A stretch of 64,000 nucleotides of DNA from Ectobacillus sp042610425. GTDB taxonomy: Bacteria > Bacillota > Bacilli > Bacillales > Bacillaceae_G. Below, one piece after another: positions 9,202 to 18,567 of the stretch (its first letter is position 1; every line of letters begins with the position of its first letter). The position numbers were made by a program, and so were the translations under genes. The notes below the pieces were generated by a model, which saw only the letters and a program-made list of their open reading frames with translations, was not told the origin of the DNA and made no database searches. The stretch is taken from the NCBI RefSeq assembly GCF_042610425.1, contig NZ_JBGJZM010000001.1, positions 1,674,001-1,738,000 on the forward strand, given 5' to 3'.

Positions 9202-10593
9202 TCAATCGTCCATTGTTGGTAATATCAGTGTAATCCTCGTTCCTTTGCCTTCCTCACTTTCAATCTGCAGCATTCCCTCATGCATCTCGGCAATTTGCTT
9301 CACAATCGCAAGACCAAGACCTGTCCCCCCATTTTCACGCGTACGCGCCTTATCTACTCTATAAAATCGTTCGCCAAGCATTTGTAGATGATCTGCCCCG
9401 ATTCCAATGCCTGTATCGGTAATTGTTAGCTTACATTGTTTATCCGTTTGCACTAAACGCACAGTTATCCTACCGTTTTTCGTATACCGTATACTGTTAT
9501 CCATTAGATTGTGTAGCACTTGACGAATTCGATCTTCATCAATGTTTGCAATAATAGCTGGGTCTAGCTCGGTATCGAGCTGAATATTCTTCTCCACTAA
9601 CTTTGGTTCATACGTTTGTAGCTCATCTTCAAGTAATTGTGCTAGCACAGTCGGCTGTTTTTTTAGTGGAAACAAATCACCCTCTAACTGGGCCAAATCA
9701 AGTAAATCGTGAACGAGTCTATGCATGCGTCCGGCCTCCCTATGTATAAGGGCAATATATTTGGTATGCTGCTCGGGCTTTATTACTCCATCCATCATCG
9801 CTTCACTATAGCCCTTCATATAACTAAGTGGAGTACGTAGCTCATGCGAAACATTCGCCAAAAACTCCTTACGCTGTAAATCTTCCTTTTGCAATGCAAG
9901 TGCCATATTATTAAAGGCTGTCCCGAGGCGCCCAATTTCATCTGTCGACGTAATCGTAATACGCTCGGTGAAATCTCCTTCTGACATCTTGTACGACACA
10001 CGTTCCATTTGAAGAAGTGGCTTGGTTACTGCAAGTACAATTTTACGACCAATAAAGGCCGTTGTAATAATGAGCAATACAGAAAGCGGGGCTAAAATAA
10101 GACCTAACTCAAAAATTAAATCTTTCGCGCTCTTAAGCGGAATGTAGGAATAAATAATACCTACAAGCTTTTTTTCATCTAATACCGGGGTCACGACGCC
10201 CATTACATTTCGCTGAAAGCGAGGTTCAAATCCAACCTTAGCAACTGTCTTTCCTTGCAGCAATTGCTGCCGATCTTCTTCACTAATAATCGGATTGTAC
10301 TGCACGTCAAACGGCAAGCATGCACTTAAATCTCGCGGATTGTTGACAAACAATATATTTGCCTGCGATATATCCGCAAACGATTTTACTTTTTTTGTAA
10401 AATCATCTATTCCAGCATTTCGTGTATACTGGGATGCCAAACGATGTCCTTCTCCTTTTAATGTATCCTCTACATTTTGGACATATAGTCTTTCATATGA
10501 GTATAAAGACACCAAGTATAAACATGACACAGTTACAATAGCTACTACAATAATGGTAATCCATAGCTTTTGTACAATCGACATTTTTTTCAT
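9202..10593 (-). CDS. Sensor histidine kinase
   Basis: The start at 10593 (MKKMSIVQKLW) overlaps neither stop nor frame of the regulator, which ends at 10595, and has GAGGTG upstream. In order: a first membrane helix, an extracellular sensor loop of about 130 residues, a second membrane helix near residue 160, a HAMP domain, a HisKA site FLANVSHELRTPLSYMKGYS with the phosphoacceptor His, and an HATPase domain with N, G1 (DTGIGIG) and G2 (GGTGLGLAIV) boxes. It pairs with the response regulator just upstream. The stimulus is unknown; the upstream propeller lipoprotein may take part in sensing. Confidence 0.9.
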   Translation of the reverse strand: MKKMSIVQKLWITIIVVAIVTVSCLYLVSLYSYERLYVQNVEDTLKGEGHRLASQYTRNAGIDDFTKKVKSFADISQANILFVNNPRDLSACLPFDVQYNPIISEEDRQQLLQGKTVAKVGFEPRFQRNVMGVVTPVLDEKKLVGIIYSYIPLKSAKDLIFELGLILAPLSVLLIITTAFIGRKIVLAVTKPLLQMERVSYKMSEGDFTERITITSTDEIGRLGTAFNNMALALQKEDLQRKEFLANVSHELRTPLSYMKGYSEAMMDGVIKPEQHTKYIALIHREAGRMHRLVHDLLDLAQLEGDLFPLKKQPTVLAQLLEDELQTYEPKLVEKNIQLDTELDPAIIANIDEDRIRQVLHNLMDNSIRYTKNGRITVRLVQTDKQCKLTITDTGIGIGADHLQMLGERFYRVDKARTRENGGTGLGLAIVKQIAEMHEGMLQIESEEGKGTRITLILPTMDD

Positions 10594-10594
10594 T

Positions 10595-11266
10595 CTACAC
10601 CTCGAACTTATAGCCAATGCCCCACACCGTTTGGATTGTATCGGCGTAATGTCCAAACTTCAGTCGAATTGTTTTCACATGTGTATCGACTGTTCGTGTG
10701 CTTCCCGCATAATCATAGCCCCATACTTTTTCAAGTAATTGATCTCTACTAAATACTTGTCCCTCATGTTTGCACAAGAAATAGAGCAAATCAAACTCTT
10801 TCACCGTTAAGGATATCGTTTCCCCATCTAGTATTACGCGCCGTCCTTTTTCATCAATCGTTACAGGTCCCCATATCTCCGTTTTGCTTCCTTCCGTTTT
10901 CACACTTCTGCGCAGTACAGCCTCCAGACGTGCAATTAATTCTCCGGGACTAAACGGCTTAACAATATAATCATCTCCGCCCGTTCGAAGTCCATTCACA
11001 CGATTCCATTCTTCGCCTTTCGCTGTTAAAAAAATGATAGGAATATCCGATGTTTCCCGAATTACTTTACAAAGCGAAATACCGTCCATTTGCGGCATCA
11101 TTAAATCTACAATCACGAGATCAAAGGAATGTTCCTTCATCTTTTCCAAGGCATGCACACCATTTTCCGCTTCATCCCATTCATAACCTGAGTTATCCAA
11201 ATACATCCCAACAAGCTGACGCATATCACTTTCGTCATCGACAACTAAAATACGGTATCCATTCAT
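10595..11266 (-). CDS. OmpR-family response regulator
   Basis: The receiver domain has VVDDESD, the phosphoacceptor region DLVIVDLMMPQMDG and the conserved Lys in DDYIVKPFSP. The C-terminal winged helix (VWGYDYAGSTRTVDTHVKTI) is of the OmpR/PhoB class. It overlaps the propeller gene by 4 bp upstream and is one base from the kinase start downstream, so the three genes form one operon. The regulon is unknown. A tandem TGTGAA pair at 12269-12285 may be its own binding site. Confidence 0.92.
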   Translation of the reverse strand: MNGYRILVVDDESDMRQLVGMYLDNSGYEWDEAENGVHALEKMKEHSFDLVIVDLMMPQMDGISLCKVIRETSDIPIIFLTAKGEEWNRVNGLRTGGDDYIVKPFSPGELIARLEAVLRRSVKTEGSKTEIWGPVTIDEKGRRVILDGETISLTVKEFDLLYFLCKHEGQVFSRDQLLEKVWGYDYAGSTRTVDTHVKTIRLKFGHYADTIQTVWGIGYKFEV

Positions 11267-12225
11267 TTTTCTTCCCCCTTGACCACTGTAAACTGAAACG
11301 GGCCCTTTCCCACGGAAATCGTTGCTAGTTTCGTCATGGTGCTACTATCCACCACTACAACCTCGTCACTATCATAGCTCGCTATGAAAAGCTCGTTACC
11401 AACGAGTGTGAGCGCAAACGGATTCGAACCAACCGTTATCTGCGCTTCTTGAGCATAAGTCGTACCATTTATTTTTCGCACTGTATCTGAGCCGTGACTA
11501 AGCACATATATACTCATTCCGTCAGAGGCAAAGCTTACTGGCATTTGCGGTGCAGGTACGCTTCGTAATAATTCCCCGCTTTGAACATTAAAAATATGAA
11601 TCGATTCATTCACGACATCGCCATTTCCGTGTCCACCAAGCCAAAGTTCATTTCCATGGAGAAGCGCTCCCATAGAAGAGACCGGCACGGTAACTGCAGA
11701 AATTACCTTATTCGTGCTCCAATCTATGTTAGATAGTTTTCCGTCTCGAAAATTCACAACATATAAATGCTGCTCATCTTGAACAAACGTGAGCGGATTG
11801 TCCCCTATTGGAATGCGAGCCTCTTCCTTTCCAGAAGGACTGTACATACGAATCGTATTCGTATTTTGATCAGCCAGGGCAAGCTTATTTCCTTGCGGTG
11901 CAACAATTATATTTACAATTCCTACTCCGGTCTCCCATTCTCCAACTTGTTTACCCTTTGCTAGAGAATAGAGAAGAACGTGAGAAAGCTGCTTACCATA
12001 AAAAGCAATTGTATCTCCGTCCGGAAGCAAAACACTTCCTTGAATCGCTTTATTCATATTCCACGTAGTACGCAATGTATGGGTCCTAGCGTCAATAAAG
12101 CTAACACTGCCATCCTTTTGATTCGTAGTTACGATAATTGTTCCTTTAGATAAAGGTGTGTATGTTTGTTGATTGCAGCCAGAGAGCAAGCCAATCAACA
12201 AACACAACACGAGCAACTGCTTCAT
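11263..12225 (-). CDS. Lipoprotein with YVTN-type beta-propeller
   Basis: ATG 12225 is chosen because GGGGGGAG precedes it. MKQLLVLCLLIGLLSGCNQQ is a lipoprotein signal with lipobox LSGC. The mature part consists of repeated blades of the YVTN or YncE type, such as GSVSFIDARTHTLRTTWNM and VVVVDSSTMTKLATISVGKG. It is the first gene of an operon with a two-component system and ends in an ATGA overlap with it. An extracytoplasmic ligand-sensing role for that system is inference. Confidence 0.8.
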   Translation of the reverse strand: MKQLLVLCLLIGLLSGCNQQTYTPLSKGTIIVTTNQKDGSVSFIDARTHTLRTTWNMNKAIQGSVLLPDGDTIAFYGKQLSHVLLYSLAKGKQVGEWETGVGIVNIIVAPQGNKLALADQNTNTIRMYSPSGKEEARIPIGDNPLTFVQDEQHLYVVNFRDGKLSNIDWSTNKVISAVTVPVSSMGALLHGNELWLGGHGNGDVVNESIHIFNVQSGELLRSVPAPQMPVSFASDGMSIYVLSHGSDTVRKINGTTYAQEAQITVGSNPFALTLVGNELFIASYDSDEVVVVDSSTMTKLATISVGKGPFQFTVVKGEEK

Positions 12226-12268
12226 GCTCTCCCCCCATTTCATTTATTTCACTACGATAGCAAATAAT

Positions 12269-12285
12269 TGTGAAGAAAGTGTGAA
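12269..12285. promoter_or_regulatory. Possible OmpR-type direct repeat before the propeller operon
   Basis: TGTGAA occurs at 12269-12274 and again at 12280-12285, 11 bp apart start to start, which is one helix turn as in PhoB or PhoP boxes. It lies 44 bp upstream of the operon start codon. A -10-like TATTATATA sits further upstream on the minus strand, so the site may be downstream of the start point and act in repression. This is weakly supported. Confidence 0.35.
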
Positions 12286-12821
12286 GCCTTCTCTCTCCTC
12301 CCTCACACTATATAATAGGAAAGAATCGTTTTCAACGGATGGATATCCTTTGCTTTTCATAAAAGTAGTTCAGAGTTTTCTTACCTTTCATTACAATGTA
12401 ACAATATGTCGTGGCTTCTGTAACAAAGACGACAGATCTATTACAAATCCATTAAAAACATTCCATTATTATCCTACCCACATTCCGCTAATCCCTTATT
12501 TTAAAGCATTTCCGATCATTTCTTTTGGTATTTTTATGAAATCCATCAACATTTCTATTTTATTTGTACACCATTTCTAGTTTGTATGCATCCCTTGCTA
12601 TGCCTACTACTATGATACATACGATATATTTTACGGTCATTCTACTCTATCATTCTTTGTGGGAGATTCAGGAAATCTCCCACATCAAGCAATATTTCCC
12701 ATCTTTTCTCCCTTAAAAACTATGATACTATGAACGTGTCAGAGAGAGCGAGACGAAGTGAGAGACCCCACTTCATCTTAGCTTTCCAAATATACTAAAC
12801 TACAACATCAGGAGGAATAAC
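12286..12821. other. Intergenic region with one hairpin
   Basis: I see no gene in this stretch. An 11-bp perfect inverted repeat (12658-12668 with 12674-12684, arms TGTGGGAGATT) lacks a clear T-run. A smaller GAAGTG/CACTTC pair lies near 12755-12775. The ribosome binding site AGGAGG for the CAP gene is at about 12810. The last part probably holds the promoter and leader of that gene. Confidence 0.5.
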
Positions 12822-13676
12822 ATGAAGAAAACACTATTACTATCTTTAGCAACTGCTGCTGCATTCACATTTGGAGTATCATCACACGATGCAAAGGCGG
12901 CAAGCCTTCAACCAGAAACAACTAATCATGTAACCTACTCTGCTTTTCAATTCCTATATGAACCAATGAATCAACAAGACTTTCAATCCTTTTTAAATAC
13001 ATTCTTTAAAAATCAAATGACGTGGAAGATCGTAATGGCACCACAAACAACTTATCCAAATATTACGCCGGCTCCAACACCAGCGCCAGTTTCAACACAG
13101 ACTCAACAATCTACACCGGCTCCAACACAGACTCAGCAGTCTACACCAGCTCCAACGCAGACTCAACAGTCTACACCGGCTCCAACGCAGACTAAGCAAT
13201 CTACACCGGCTCCAACGCAGACTAAGCAATCTACACCGACTCCAACGCAGACTAAGCAATCTACACCGGCTCCAACACCGGCTCCGCAACAAGGTGTTCT
13301 TAGCGCCTATGAGCAGAAGGTTGTTGACTTAACGAATGCTGAACGTGCTAAAAATGGACTAGGTGCCTTGAAAGTTGATGCAACGTTAAGTAAGGTTGCT
13401 AAAGCAAAATCACAAGATATGAACAATCTAAACTATTTTGATCACACAAGCCCAACGTACGGATCACCATTCGATATGATGAAACAATTCGGCATCACAT
13501 ACACGACAGCCGGTGAAAACATCGCAATGGGACAACAAACTCCAGAAGAGGTTGTACAAGCTTGGATGGCTAGCCCTGGTCACCGTGCCAATATTTTAAA
13601 TAACACATATACCTACATTGGTGTGGGCTATGTATCAGGCAAAAACATTTGGACACAAGAATTCATTTCAAAATAA
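12822..13676 (+). CDS. Secreted CAP/SCP-domain protein (YkwD-like)
   Basis: A signal peptide (MKKTLLLSLATAAAFTFGVS, cut near AKA/ASL) leads to about 65 residues, then a Pro/Thr/Gln repeat linker and a C-terminal CAP domain. The CAP core motifs are FDHTSPTYGSPFDMM, AGENIAMG and WMASPGHRANIL, with the His and Glu residues of the putative active site present. In spore formers such proteins sit in the cell wall or outside the cell; their biochemical role is unsettled. The AGGAGG site before ATG 12822 is near perfect. The gene stands alone and has its own terminator. Confidence 0.88.
   Translation: MKKTLLLSLATAAAFTFGVSSHDAKAASLQPETTNHVTYSAFQFLYEPMNQQDFQSFLNTFFKNQMTWKIVMAPQTTYPNITPAPTPAPVSTQTQQSTPAPTQTQQSTPAPTQTQQSTPAPTQTKQSTPAPTQTKQSTPTPTQTKQSTPAPTPAPQQGVLSAYEQKVVDLTNAERAKNGLGALKVDATLSKVAKAKSQDMNNLNYFDHTSPTYGSPFDMMKQFGITYTTAGENIAMGQQTPEEVVQAWMASPGHRANILNNTYTYIGVGYVSGKNIWTQEFISK
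13093..13272 (+). repeat. Six 30-bp tandem repeats coding the CAP linker
   Basis: Six in-frame 30-bp units encode variants of TPAPTQTQQS. Units 4-6 are nearly identical (TKQS form), which suggests recent slippage. Copy number is likely to vary between strains. Confidence 0.9.
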
Positions 13677-13684
13677 TGCATTGG

Positions 13685-13716
13685 AAAAGCCCTCTTGCAC
13701 AAGAGGGCTTTTTTAG
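13685..13716 (+). terminator. Terminator of the CAP gene
   Basis: A 12-bp stem (AAAAGCCCTCTT, 13685-13696, with 13701-13712) has a GCAC loop and a T-run, eight bases after the stop codon. Confidence 0.9.
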
Positions 13717-13770
13717 TATGTGTATACATGCGAAGGTTATGCATGAACCATACATCAAACTACCTATTTT

Positions 13771-14667
13771 TTACGTAGATTGCTGCTTTTGTTTAAGCCG
13801 CTCTTCCAAAACATGAATCATGAAAAGGAAATGCTCCGCCTCTCTTGTTACATGATCGGCTAATAATGGATTGATGACATTTTTGATTTGACATGATTTA
13901 ATCAGTTCCAATCCTGCCTTTTTAAAATTTCTCAATTCCACTGTGGCATTTTCACTATCTTTATTCATTTTACCAATAATCGGATACGTCGGTTCTTTCT
14001 TGTACAGCATCGATTCAACATCCCGTGCCTGACAAAGCAAAACCTCAAAATCATCTCCAAATTTTAAAGCTGTTTTAACTAAGTTACGTTCCGATTGATC
14101 AAGCAAAGAAGCAATGAATCGTGAATGTTCCATCATGATGCGTAGCCAAAACACATTCTCATTGATAATCGCATCTTGAATCGGATCCATCTTACCTTCA
14201 TTAAACTTCTGTAGTGACCGCAAAAAGTATTCTGCTTCCCTCGCCACATGATCTACTAACAACGGAAAATTAAATCCACTAATTTTACAATTAATGATTA
14301 AGAGGAGTAGATTTCGCTTAAAATTTCGGAATCCATAAACTAACTGAATGCTTTCTTCATTTAATTGCCTCACTGCTTGCACGGTTTCAGGAACAGAGTG
14401 TGCTTTTTGTAATTGCTGATCAAAATAATGATAAAACTGGTCTACTTGTTGAATTAACGCTTTGTCATTGCGATTAAAGCCCTCACCTAGAAAAAGAGCA
14501 TGTTCTTTCATAATTCGTAGCCAAAATCGATTTTCCGTTAATGATCGTTCGATAAATAATCGTTCTGTTAAGGATTCAGTAGGTGCTGCCTTTAATTCTG
14601 GAGGCAGAAGCATTCCTCGTTCTTTATCCATAACAAAATGCCCAGGAATCGGTTGCTCGATAGTCAA
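13771..14667 (-). CDS. DUF2935 family protein
   Basis: The protein contains two copies of a helical module, recognisable from ENRFWLRIMKEHALFLGEGF near residue 45 and ENVFWLRIMMEHSRFIASLL near 170, each followed by a region with LLVDHVAREAEYFLR or LLADHVTREAEHFLF. This matches the tandem DUF2935 architecture of Bacillus. The repeated H...H/E pattern suggests a metal-binding four-helix fold, but no function is established. The start is a TTG at 14667 with GAGAGG upstream; an ATG lies 12 codons inside. Confidence 0.82.
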   Translation of the reverse strand: MTIEQPIPGHFVMDKERGMLLPPELKAAPTESLTERLFIERSLTENRFWLRIMKEHALFLGEGFNRNDKALIQQVDQFYHYFDQQLQKAHSVPETVQAVRQLNEESIQLVYGFRNFKRNLLLLIINCKISGFNFPLLVDHVAREAEYFLRSLQKFNEGKMDPIQDAIINENVFWLRIMMEHSRFIASLLDQSERNLVKTALKFGDDFEVLLCQARDVESMLYKKEPTYPIIGKMNKDSENATVELRNFKKAGLELIKSCQIKNVINPLLADHVTREAEHFLFMIHVLEERLKQKQQST

Positions 14668-14727
14668 AAACCTCTCCCCTTTCTATTGCTGTTTTTATAG
14701 CTCATTTATTTCCCGGAGCAGGATGAT

Positions 14728-15039
14728 CTACACCCTAATCCGATGTCTATGCCCATTGTCTTCAGTCGTATAAAAATCGTAATAATGAACATGCATGCCA
14801 TTGCCAACAGGTATAGCAGGTCCCGAATAAGCTTTATAAGAATGAGTATGAGAATTCTCAAAAACAACATAACCTTCTGTATAGTGTATATGTCCTCCTT
14901 CTTGCGTTGGAATAGGAGGCGATGTTACATCCAAGCATTGATGTACATGATCTGATTCCACAGATGTATAATCGACCGAGCCATGGTTATGATTCGGAAC
15001 AAATCCAGCAACAAATTCATCTTTTCCTACCCGATTCAA
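14728..15039 (-). CDS. YmaF-like histidine-rich protein
   Basis: This 103-residue protein has evenly spaced His pairs (HNHGSVDYTS, HVHQCLDVTS, HIHYTEGY, HTHSYKAYSG, HVHYYDFYT, HRHRIRV), the pattern of the YmaF family. The start is a TTG at 15039 with AAGGGGG 9 nt upstream. The His array could bind metal ions, but this is inference. It is followed on the same strand by the DUF2935 gene 60 bp later; no terminator is evident between them. Confidence 0.78.
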   Translation of the reverse strand: MNRVGKDEFVAGFVPNHNHGSVDYTSVESDHVHQCLDVTSPPIPTQEGGHIHYTEGYVVFENSHTHSYKAYSGPAIPVGNGMHVHYYDFYTTEDNGHRHRIRV

Positions 15040-15160
15040 TCCACAGAACCCCCTTTGACAAAAATAAACCTGTTAAACGTATATGCACGAATTGACGATG
15101 CAATGCCTAGCTAGTTGTTTATCTAAGTTACGATTTTCTATACTTCTTACCTAATAACCA

Positions 15161-15191
15161 AAAAGAAGCTACCCATTGGGTAACTTCTTTT
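15161..15191. terminator. Hairpin terminator after adhE
   Basis: A 14-bp stem with one mismatch (15161-15174 with 15178-15191) has A and T runs at its ends, so it can act in both directions. It lies between the adhE stop and the YmaF-like gene. Confidence 0.75.
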
Positions 15192-15242
15192 ATGAAATAA
15201 TCATCTATCCTTTACCTCATGCATGCAAGGGGAACAACTAGT

Positions 15243-17846
15243 TTATACACCTTCGTATGCTACCCAATAAATGTCTGCAAGTTCTCTTACAAGTGGCATT
15301 TTTGGATTCGCTGTTGTACATTGATCTTCAAAGGCACGTTCAGCCAAATTGTTTACTTTACTTTCGAATACAGTGCGTTCTACGCCTTGAGCGGCAATGC
15401 TCATTGGGATATTTAGTTCCTTACCAAGTGAAATAATTGCATTCACAAGGCTTTCTACCCCTTCTTCTACCGTTGCAGCAGGCATTCCTAGCAAGCGGGC
15501 AATTTTCGCATACCGTTCATCAGCGATAAAGTGCTCATATTTCGGGAAGAGTGCATGCTTAGTCGGTTTTTTCGCATTATAACGAATAACATGCGGTAAC
15601 AAAATAGCATTCGCACGTCCGTGTGCAATGTGAAACTCAGGTCCAAGCTTATGTGCAAGACTATGATTAATGCCTAGGAAAGCATTAGCAAACGCCATAC
15701 CAGCAATTGCAGAAGCATTATGCATTTTTTCGCGTGCTTCTTCGTCGCTTCCATCTTTATACGCTCTTGGTAAATATTCAAAAACTAACTCAATCGCCTT
15801 TAACGCAAGTCCATCTGTATAATCATTTGCTAGTACAGACACATATGCTTCGATAGCATGGGTTAATACGTCCATTCCAGTATCCGCCGTGATGCGTGGA
15901 GGAACCGTCATAACAAACTGCGGATCCACAATGGCTACATCTGGTGTTAATTCATAATCTGCTAGCGGATATTTGATATTATTCTTCTTATCTGTAATAA
16001 CGGCAAATGGCGTTACTTCAGATCCTGTTCCAGATGTTGTCGGAATGGCAACGAACTGCGCTTTTTCACCCATTTCAGGATATTTAAAGGTACGTTTGCG
16101 AATATCTAAAAACTTTTGCTTTAAGCCGTGAAACTGAACATCTGGATGCTCATAGAAGAGCCACATTCCTTTCGCTGCATCCATCGCAGATCCTCCGCCA
16201 AGTGCGATAATAACATCTGGCTGGAAAGAGCGCATCATTTCTGCACCTTTGTATACCGTAACATCAGATGGATCTGGTTCTACATCAGAAAAAATTTCAA
16301 TTTGAACATTGTTTGCATTTTGATTTAAATAATGAACAACTGTATCTACATAATTTAATTTCACCATGCCAGGATCAGTAACAATGAAAGCACGAGAAAT
16401 TTTCTTCATTTTCGCTAAATATTGTGTTGCATTTTTTTCAAAAAACAACTTTGGCGGTAGTTTAAACCATTGCATATTATTTTGACGCGTACCAATACGT
16501 TTGATATTTAATAAATGAATAGCACTTACGTTAGAAGATACTGAGTTTTTACCGTAAGATCCGCATCCTAGTGTTAAAGAAGGGATAAATCCATTATATA
16601 CATCGCCAATGCCGCCTTGAGAAGACGGGGCATTCACAATAATACGGCAAGCCTTCATACGAAGTCCAAACTGTATTTGCAACTCTTCGTTCGTGCTATG
16701 AATAACAGCGGAGTGGCCTAATCCACCTAGATATAGCATATTTTCACATTGATGAAAGCCTTCTTCTGTACTATTTACACGAATGCAAGCAAGTACTGGA
16801 CTTAATTTTTCACGAGAAAGTGGATACTCTGCACCAGCACCTTCAATTTCAGCAACTAGGATTTTTGTATCTTCTGGAACTTTAAATCCAGCAAGCTTTG
16901 CAATCCATTCTGGTGATTTTCCAACAATATCTGGGTTTACAGCACAAGTATCTTCGCGAATAACTAGTTTTTCAAGAAGCTGCTTTTCTTTATCACTCAC
17001 AAAGTAGCATTGATTTGCAATCATTTCTTTCTTTACTTCTTCATAAATTTCCGTATCTATAATAACAGCCTGTTCAGAGGCACAAATCATACCATTATCA
17101 AACGATTTAGATAGAATAACATCGTTAACGGCACGTTTGATTTTCGCTGTTTTTTCAATATAACAAGGTACATTTCCTGGGCCAACTCCTAATGCTGGTT
17201 TTCCAGTACTATATGCTGATTTCACCATTCCTGCTCCGCCTGTTGCTAACACGAGTGCAACGCCTGGATGATTCATTAGAAGCTTTGTTCCATCGATGGA
17301 AGGCTTTTCAATCCATTGAATACAATCCTCTGGTGCACCAGCTTTTACTGCTGCTTCATATAAAACGGAAGCTGCTTTTGCACTACAGCCTTGTGCAGAT
17401 GGATGAAAAGCGAAAATGATAGGATTTCGTGTCTTTATCGCAATGATTGCTTTAAATAAAGTTGTAGAAGTTGGATTTGTGACTGGTGTTACCCCTGCAA
17501 TGACGCCGACAGGTTCTGCAATTTCTGTAATACCCGTGTACGGATCTTCATGAATGACACCGACAGTTTTATCATTTTTAATGCTATGCCAAATGTATTC
17601 CGTTGCAAATATATTCTTAATTATTTTGTCTTCATAAATTCCTCTGCCAGTTTCCTCCTGTGCCAGCTTTGCCAAAGGCATATGCTGATCTAAACCTGCA
17701 AGTGCCATTTCATGCACGATTTTATCAATTTGTTCTTGCGTAAACATTTCAAATTGTGCTAGAGCACGGTTACCTTTTACTACGAGTTCATCAATCATGG
17801 TGGATGTGTCTTGTAACTGCTCTACCTTTTTTTCTTCTACAGCCAT
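15243..17846 (-). CDS. adhE: Bifunctional acetaldehyde-CoA/alcohol dehydrogenase AdhE
   Basis: This 867-residue fusion has an N-terminal CoA-acylating aldehyde dehydrogenase (catalytic Cys in NGMICASEQAVI, near residue 246) and a C-terminal iron-dependent alcohol dehydrogenase (ALGGGSAMDAAKGMW, MAFANAFLGINHSLAHKLG, HGRANAILLPHVI). It reduces acetyl-CoA to acetaldehyde and ethanol and regenerates NAD+ under fermentation; AdhE usually assembles into spirosomes. AAGGAGG precedes ATG 17846. A Rex operator lies 148 bp upstream, so expression should rise when NADH is high. The gene is monocistronic. Confidence 0.96.
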   Translation of the reverse strand: MAVEEKKVEQLQDTSTMIDELVVKGNRALAQFEMFTQEQIDKIVHEMALAGLDQHMPLAKLAQEETGRGIYEDKIIKNIFATEYIWHSIKNDKTVGVIHEDPYTGITEIAEPVGVIAGVTPVTNPTSTTLFKAIIAIKTRNPIIFAFHPSAQGCSAKAASVLYEAAVKAGAPEDCIQWIEKPSIDGTKLLMNHPGVALVLATGGAGMVKSAYSTGKPALGVGPGNVPCYIEKTAKIKRAVNDVILSKSFDNGMICASEQAVIIDTEIYEEVKKEMIANQCYFVSDKEKQLLEKLVIREDTCAVNPDIVGKSPEWIAKLAGFKVPEDTKILVAEIEGAGAEYPLSREKLSPVLACIRVNSTEEGFHQCENMLYLGGLGHSAVIHSTNEELQIQFGLRMKACRIIVNAPSSQGGIGDVYNGFIPSLTLGCGSYGKNSVSSNVSAIHLLNIKRIGTRQNNMQWFKLPPKLFFEKNATQYLAKMKKISRAFIVTDPGMVKLNYVDTVVHYLNQNANNVQIEIFSDVEPDPSDVTVYKGAEMMRSFQPDVIIALGGGSAMDAAKGMWLFYEHPDVQFHGLKQKFLDIRKRTFKYPEMGEKAQFVAIPTTSGTGSEVTPFAVITDKKNNIKYPLADYELTPDVAIVDPQFVMTVPPRITADTGMDVLTHAIEAYVSVLANDYTDGLALKAIELVFEYLPRAYKDGSDEEAREKMHNASAIAGMAFANAFLGINHSLAHKLGPEFHIAHGRANAILLPHVIRYNAKKPTKHALFPKYEHFIADERYAKIARLLGMPAATVEEGVESLVNAIISLGKELNIPMSIAAQGVERTVFESKVNNLAERAFEDQCTTANPKMPLVRELADIYWVAYEGV

Positions 17847-17993
17847 ATGAACTTCCTCCTTATGTTAGGGCCTCTGGGTGCCCCTCGGTGACATGATGCG
17901 TCCCAATAGCATGAATGAATATAACGTCTCTAATAGACAAAAAATAATCTTGCAATTGTTTGCCAATTCGTTGTTTAACTTTATACTAGTTAA

Positions 17994-18011
17994 TTGTGAA
18001 ATATTTCACAA
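17994..18011. promoter_or_regulatory. Rex operator upstream of adhE
   Basis: TTGTGAAATATTTCACAA is a perfect 18-bp palindrome and matches the Gram-positive Rex consensus TTGTGAA-N4-TTCACAA. A half-site TTGTGAA recurs at 18062-18068. Rex senses the NADH/NAD+ ratio and represses fermentation genes in air. A -10-like TATAAA lies just downstream on the minus strand. Confidence 0.92.
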
Positions 18012-18162
18012 TATCTATATCAATACTATACGATACATTTATGATAAATTGCATGTCGATTTTGTGAATTATTCGGTATATATCTTTCTTGGATGAAGTA
18101 AATAATCAGTAATTCTAACACAATCTTTTTCCAATCATTTCAAACCTGTGATAAAATAAAAA

Positions 18163-18282
18163 AAGGAGCATATATCATTAGAAACTCTCGCTTCAAGCCT
18201 AATTGGGTTTGGTGTTTCTCTAGTGGGTGGTACGACATTCATTTCATTAAGTGAGTGTCAAGGCACTCGTTATTGCGGGTAA
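18163..18282 (+). other. Possible degenerate small membrane ORF
   Basis: An AAAGGAG site (18163-18169) is followed by an open frame starting at 18172 that encodes a short apolar peptide (TLASSLIGFGVSLVGGTTFI) and stops at 18280. Its first codon is ATA, with no ATG, GTG or TTG near the site. Either the start has mutated or the signal is chance. Confidence 0.3.
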
Positions 18283-18456
18283 ATCTAATAAAGAAAGGAT
18301 TTTGATACCATGGCTGCTCGAAGGAGCATCTGGAAGCGTCAAGATTTGTCTTACACATAGCGTTACTGCTTGCTATTCGTCGTTAGCTACTAGCAAAAAC
18401 GAAAGTGGGCGAAAGTATGTTGGAATATAATTATTCCTTCTGTTATATATAGCGTC

Positions 18457-18552
18457 GTAGTTAGTGAACAACTAACTACACATAGAGGAGATTTCTCCTT
18501 TCTATATATGAGTAGTTAGTTGAAAACAATTGTTTTCGAATAAACTAACTAC
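18457..18552 (+). repeat. Nested inverted repeats in the yitT-like leader
   Basis: GTAGTTAGT and its complement occur in two successive hairpins, 18457-18465/18471-18479 and 18512-18521/18543-18552. The second encloses the perfect 16-bp palindrome GAAAACAATTGTTTTC (18522-18537). Between them AGAGGAGA pairs with the following TCTCCTTTCT. The block ends 15 bp before the start codon at 18568, so it is probably a leader or operator region. Confidence 0.7.
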
Positions 18553-18567
18553 GGAAGAGGAATAACA

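Noticed and set aside
10295..10738. 147-residue ORF opposite the histidine kinase and regulator
   Set aside because: It is the antisense shadow of two well-supported genes.
12173..12580. 135-residue ORF on the plus strand
   Set aside because: It overlaps the lipoprotein start and promoter region, has no ribosome binding site, and its composition is that of non-coding AT-rich DNA.
13092..13292. Arg/Trp/Ser-rich ORF opposite the CAP linker
   Set aside because: It is the antisense reading of the 30-bp tandem repeat.
13736..13756. PlcR-box-like TATGCATGAACCATA
   Set aside because: The spacing and the conserved T of the PlcR box do not fit, and no gene starts downstream in the right direction.
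18170..18430. Riboswitch before the yitT-like gene
   Set aside because: I compared the region with the motifs I know (ydaO, yybP, SAM, guanidine, THF) and found no conserved core; only the hairpins nearer the gene remain.
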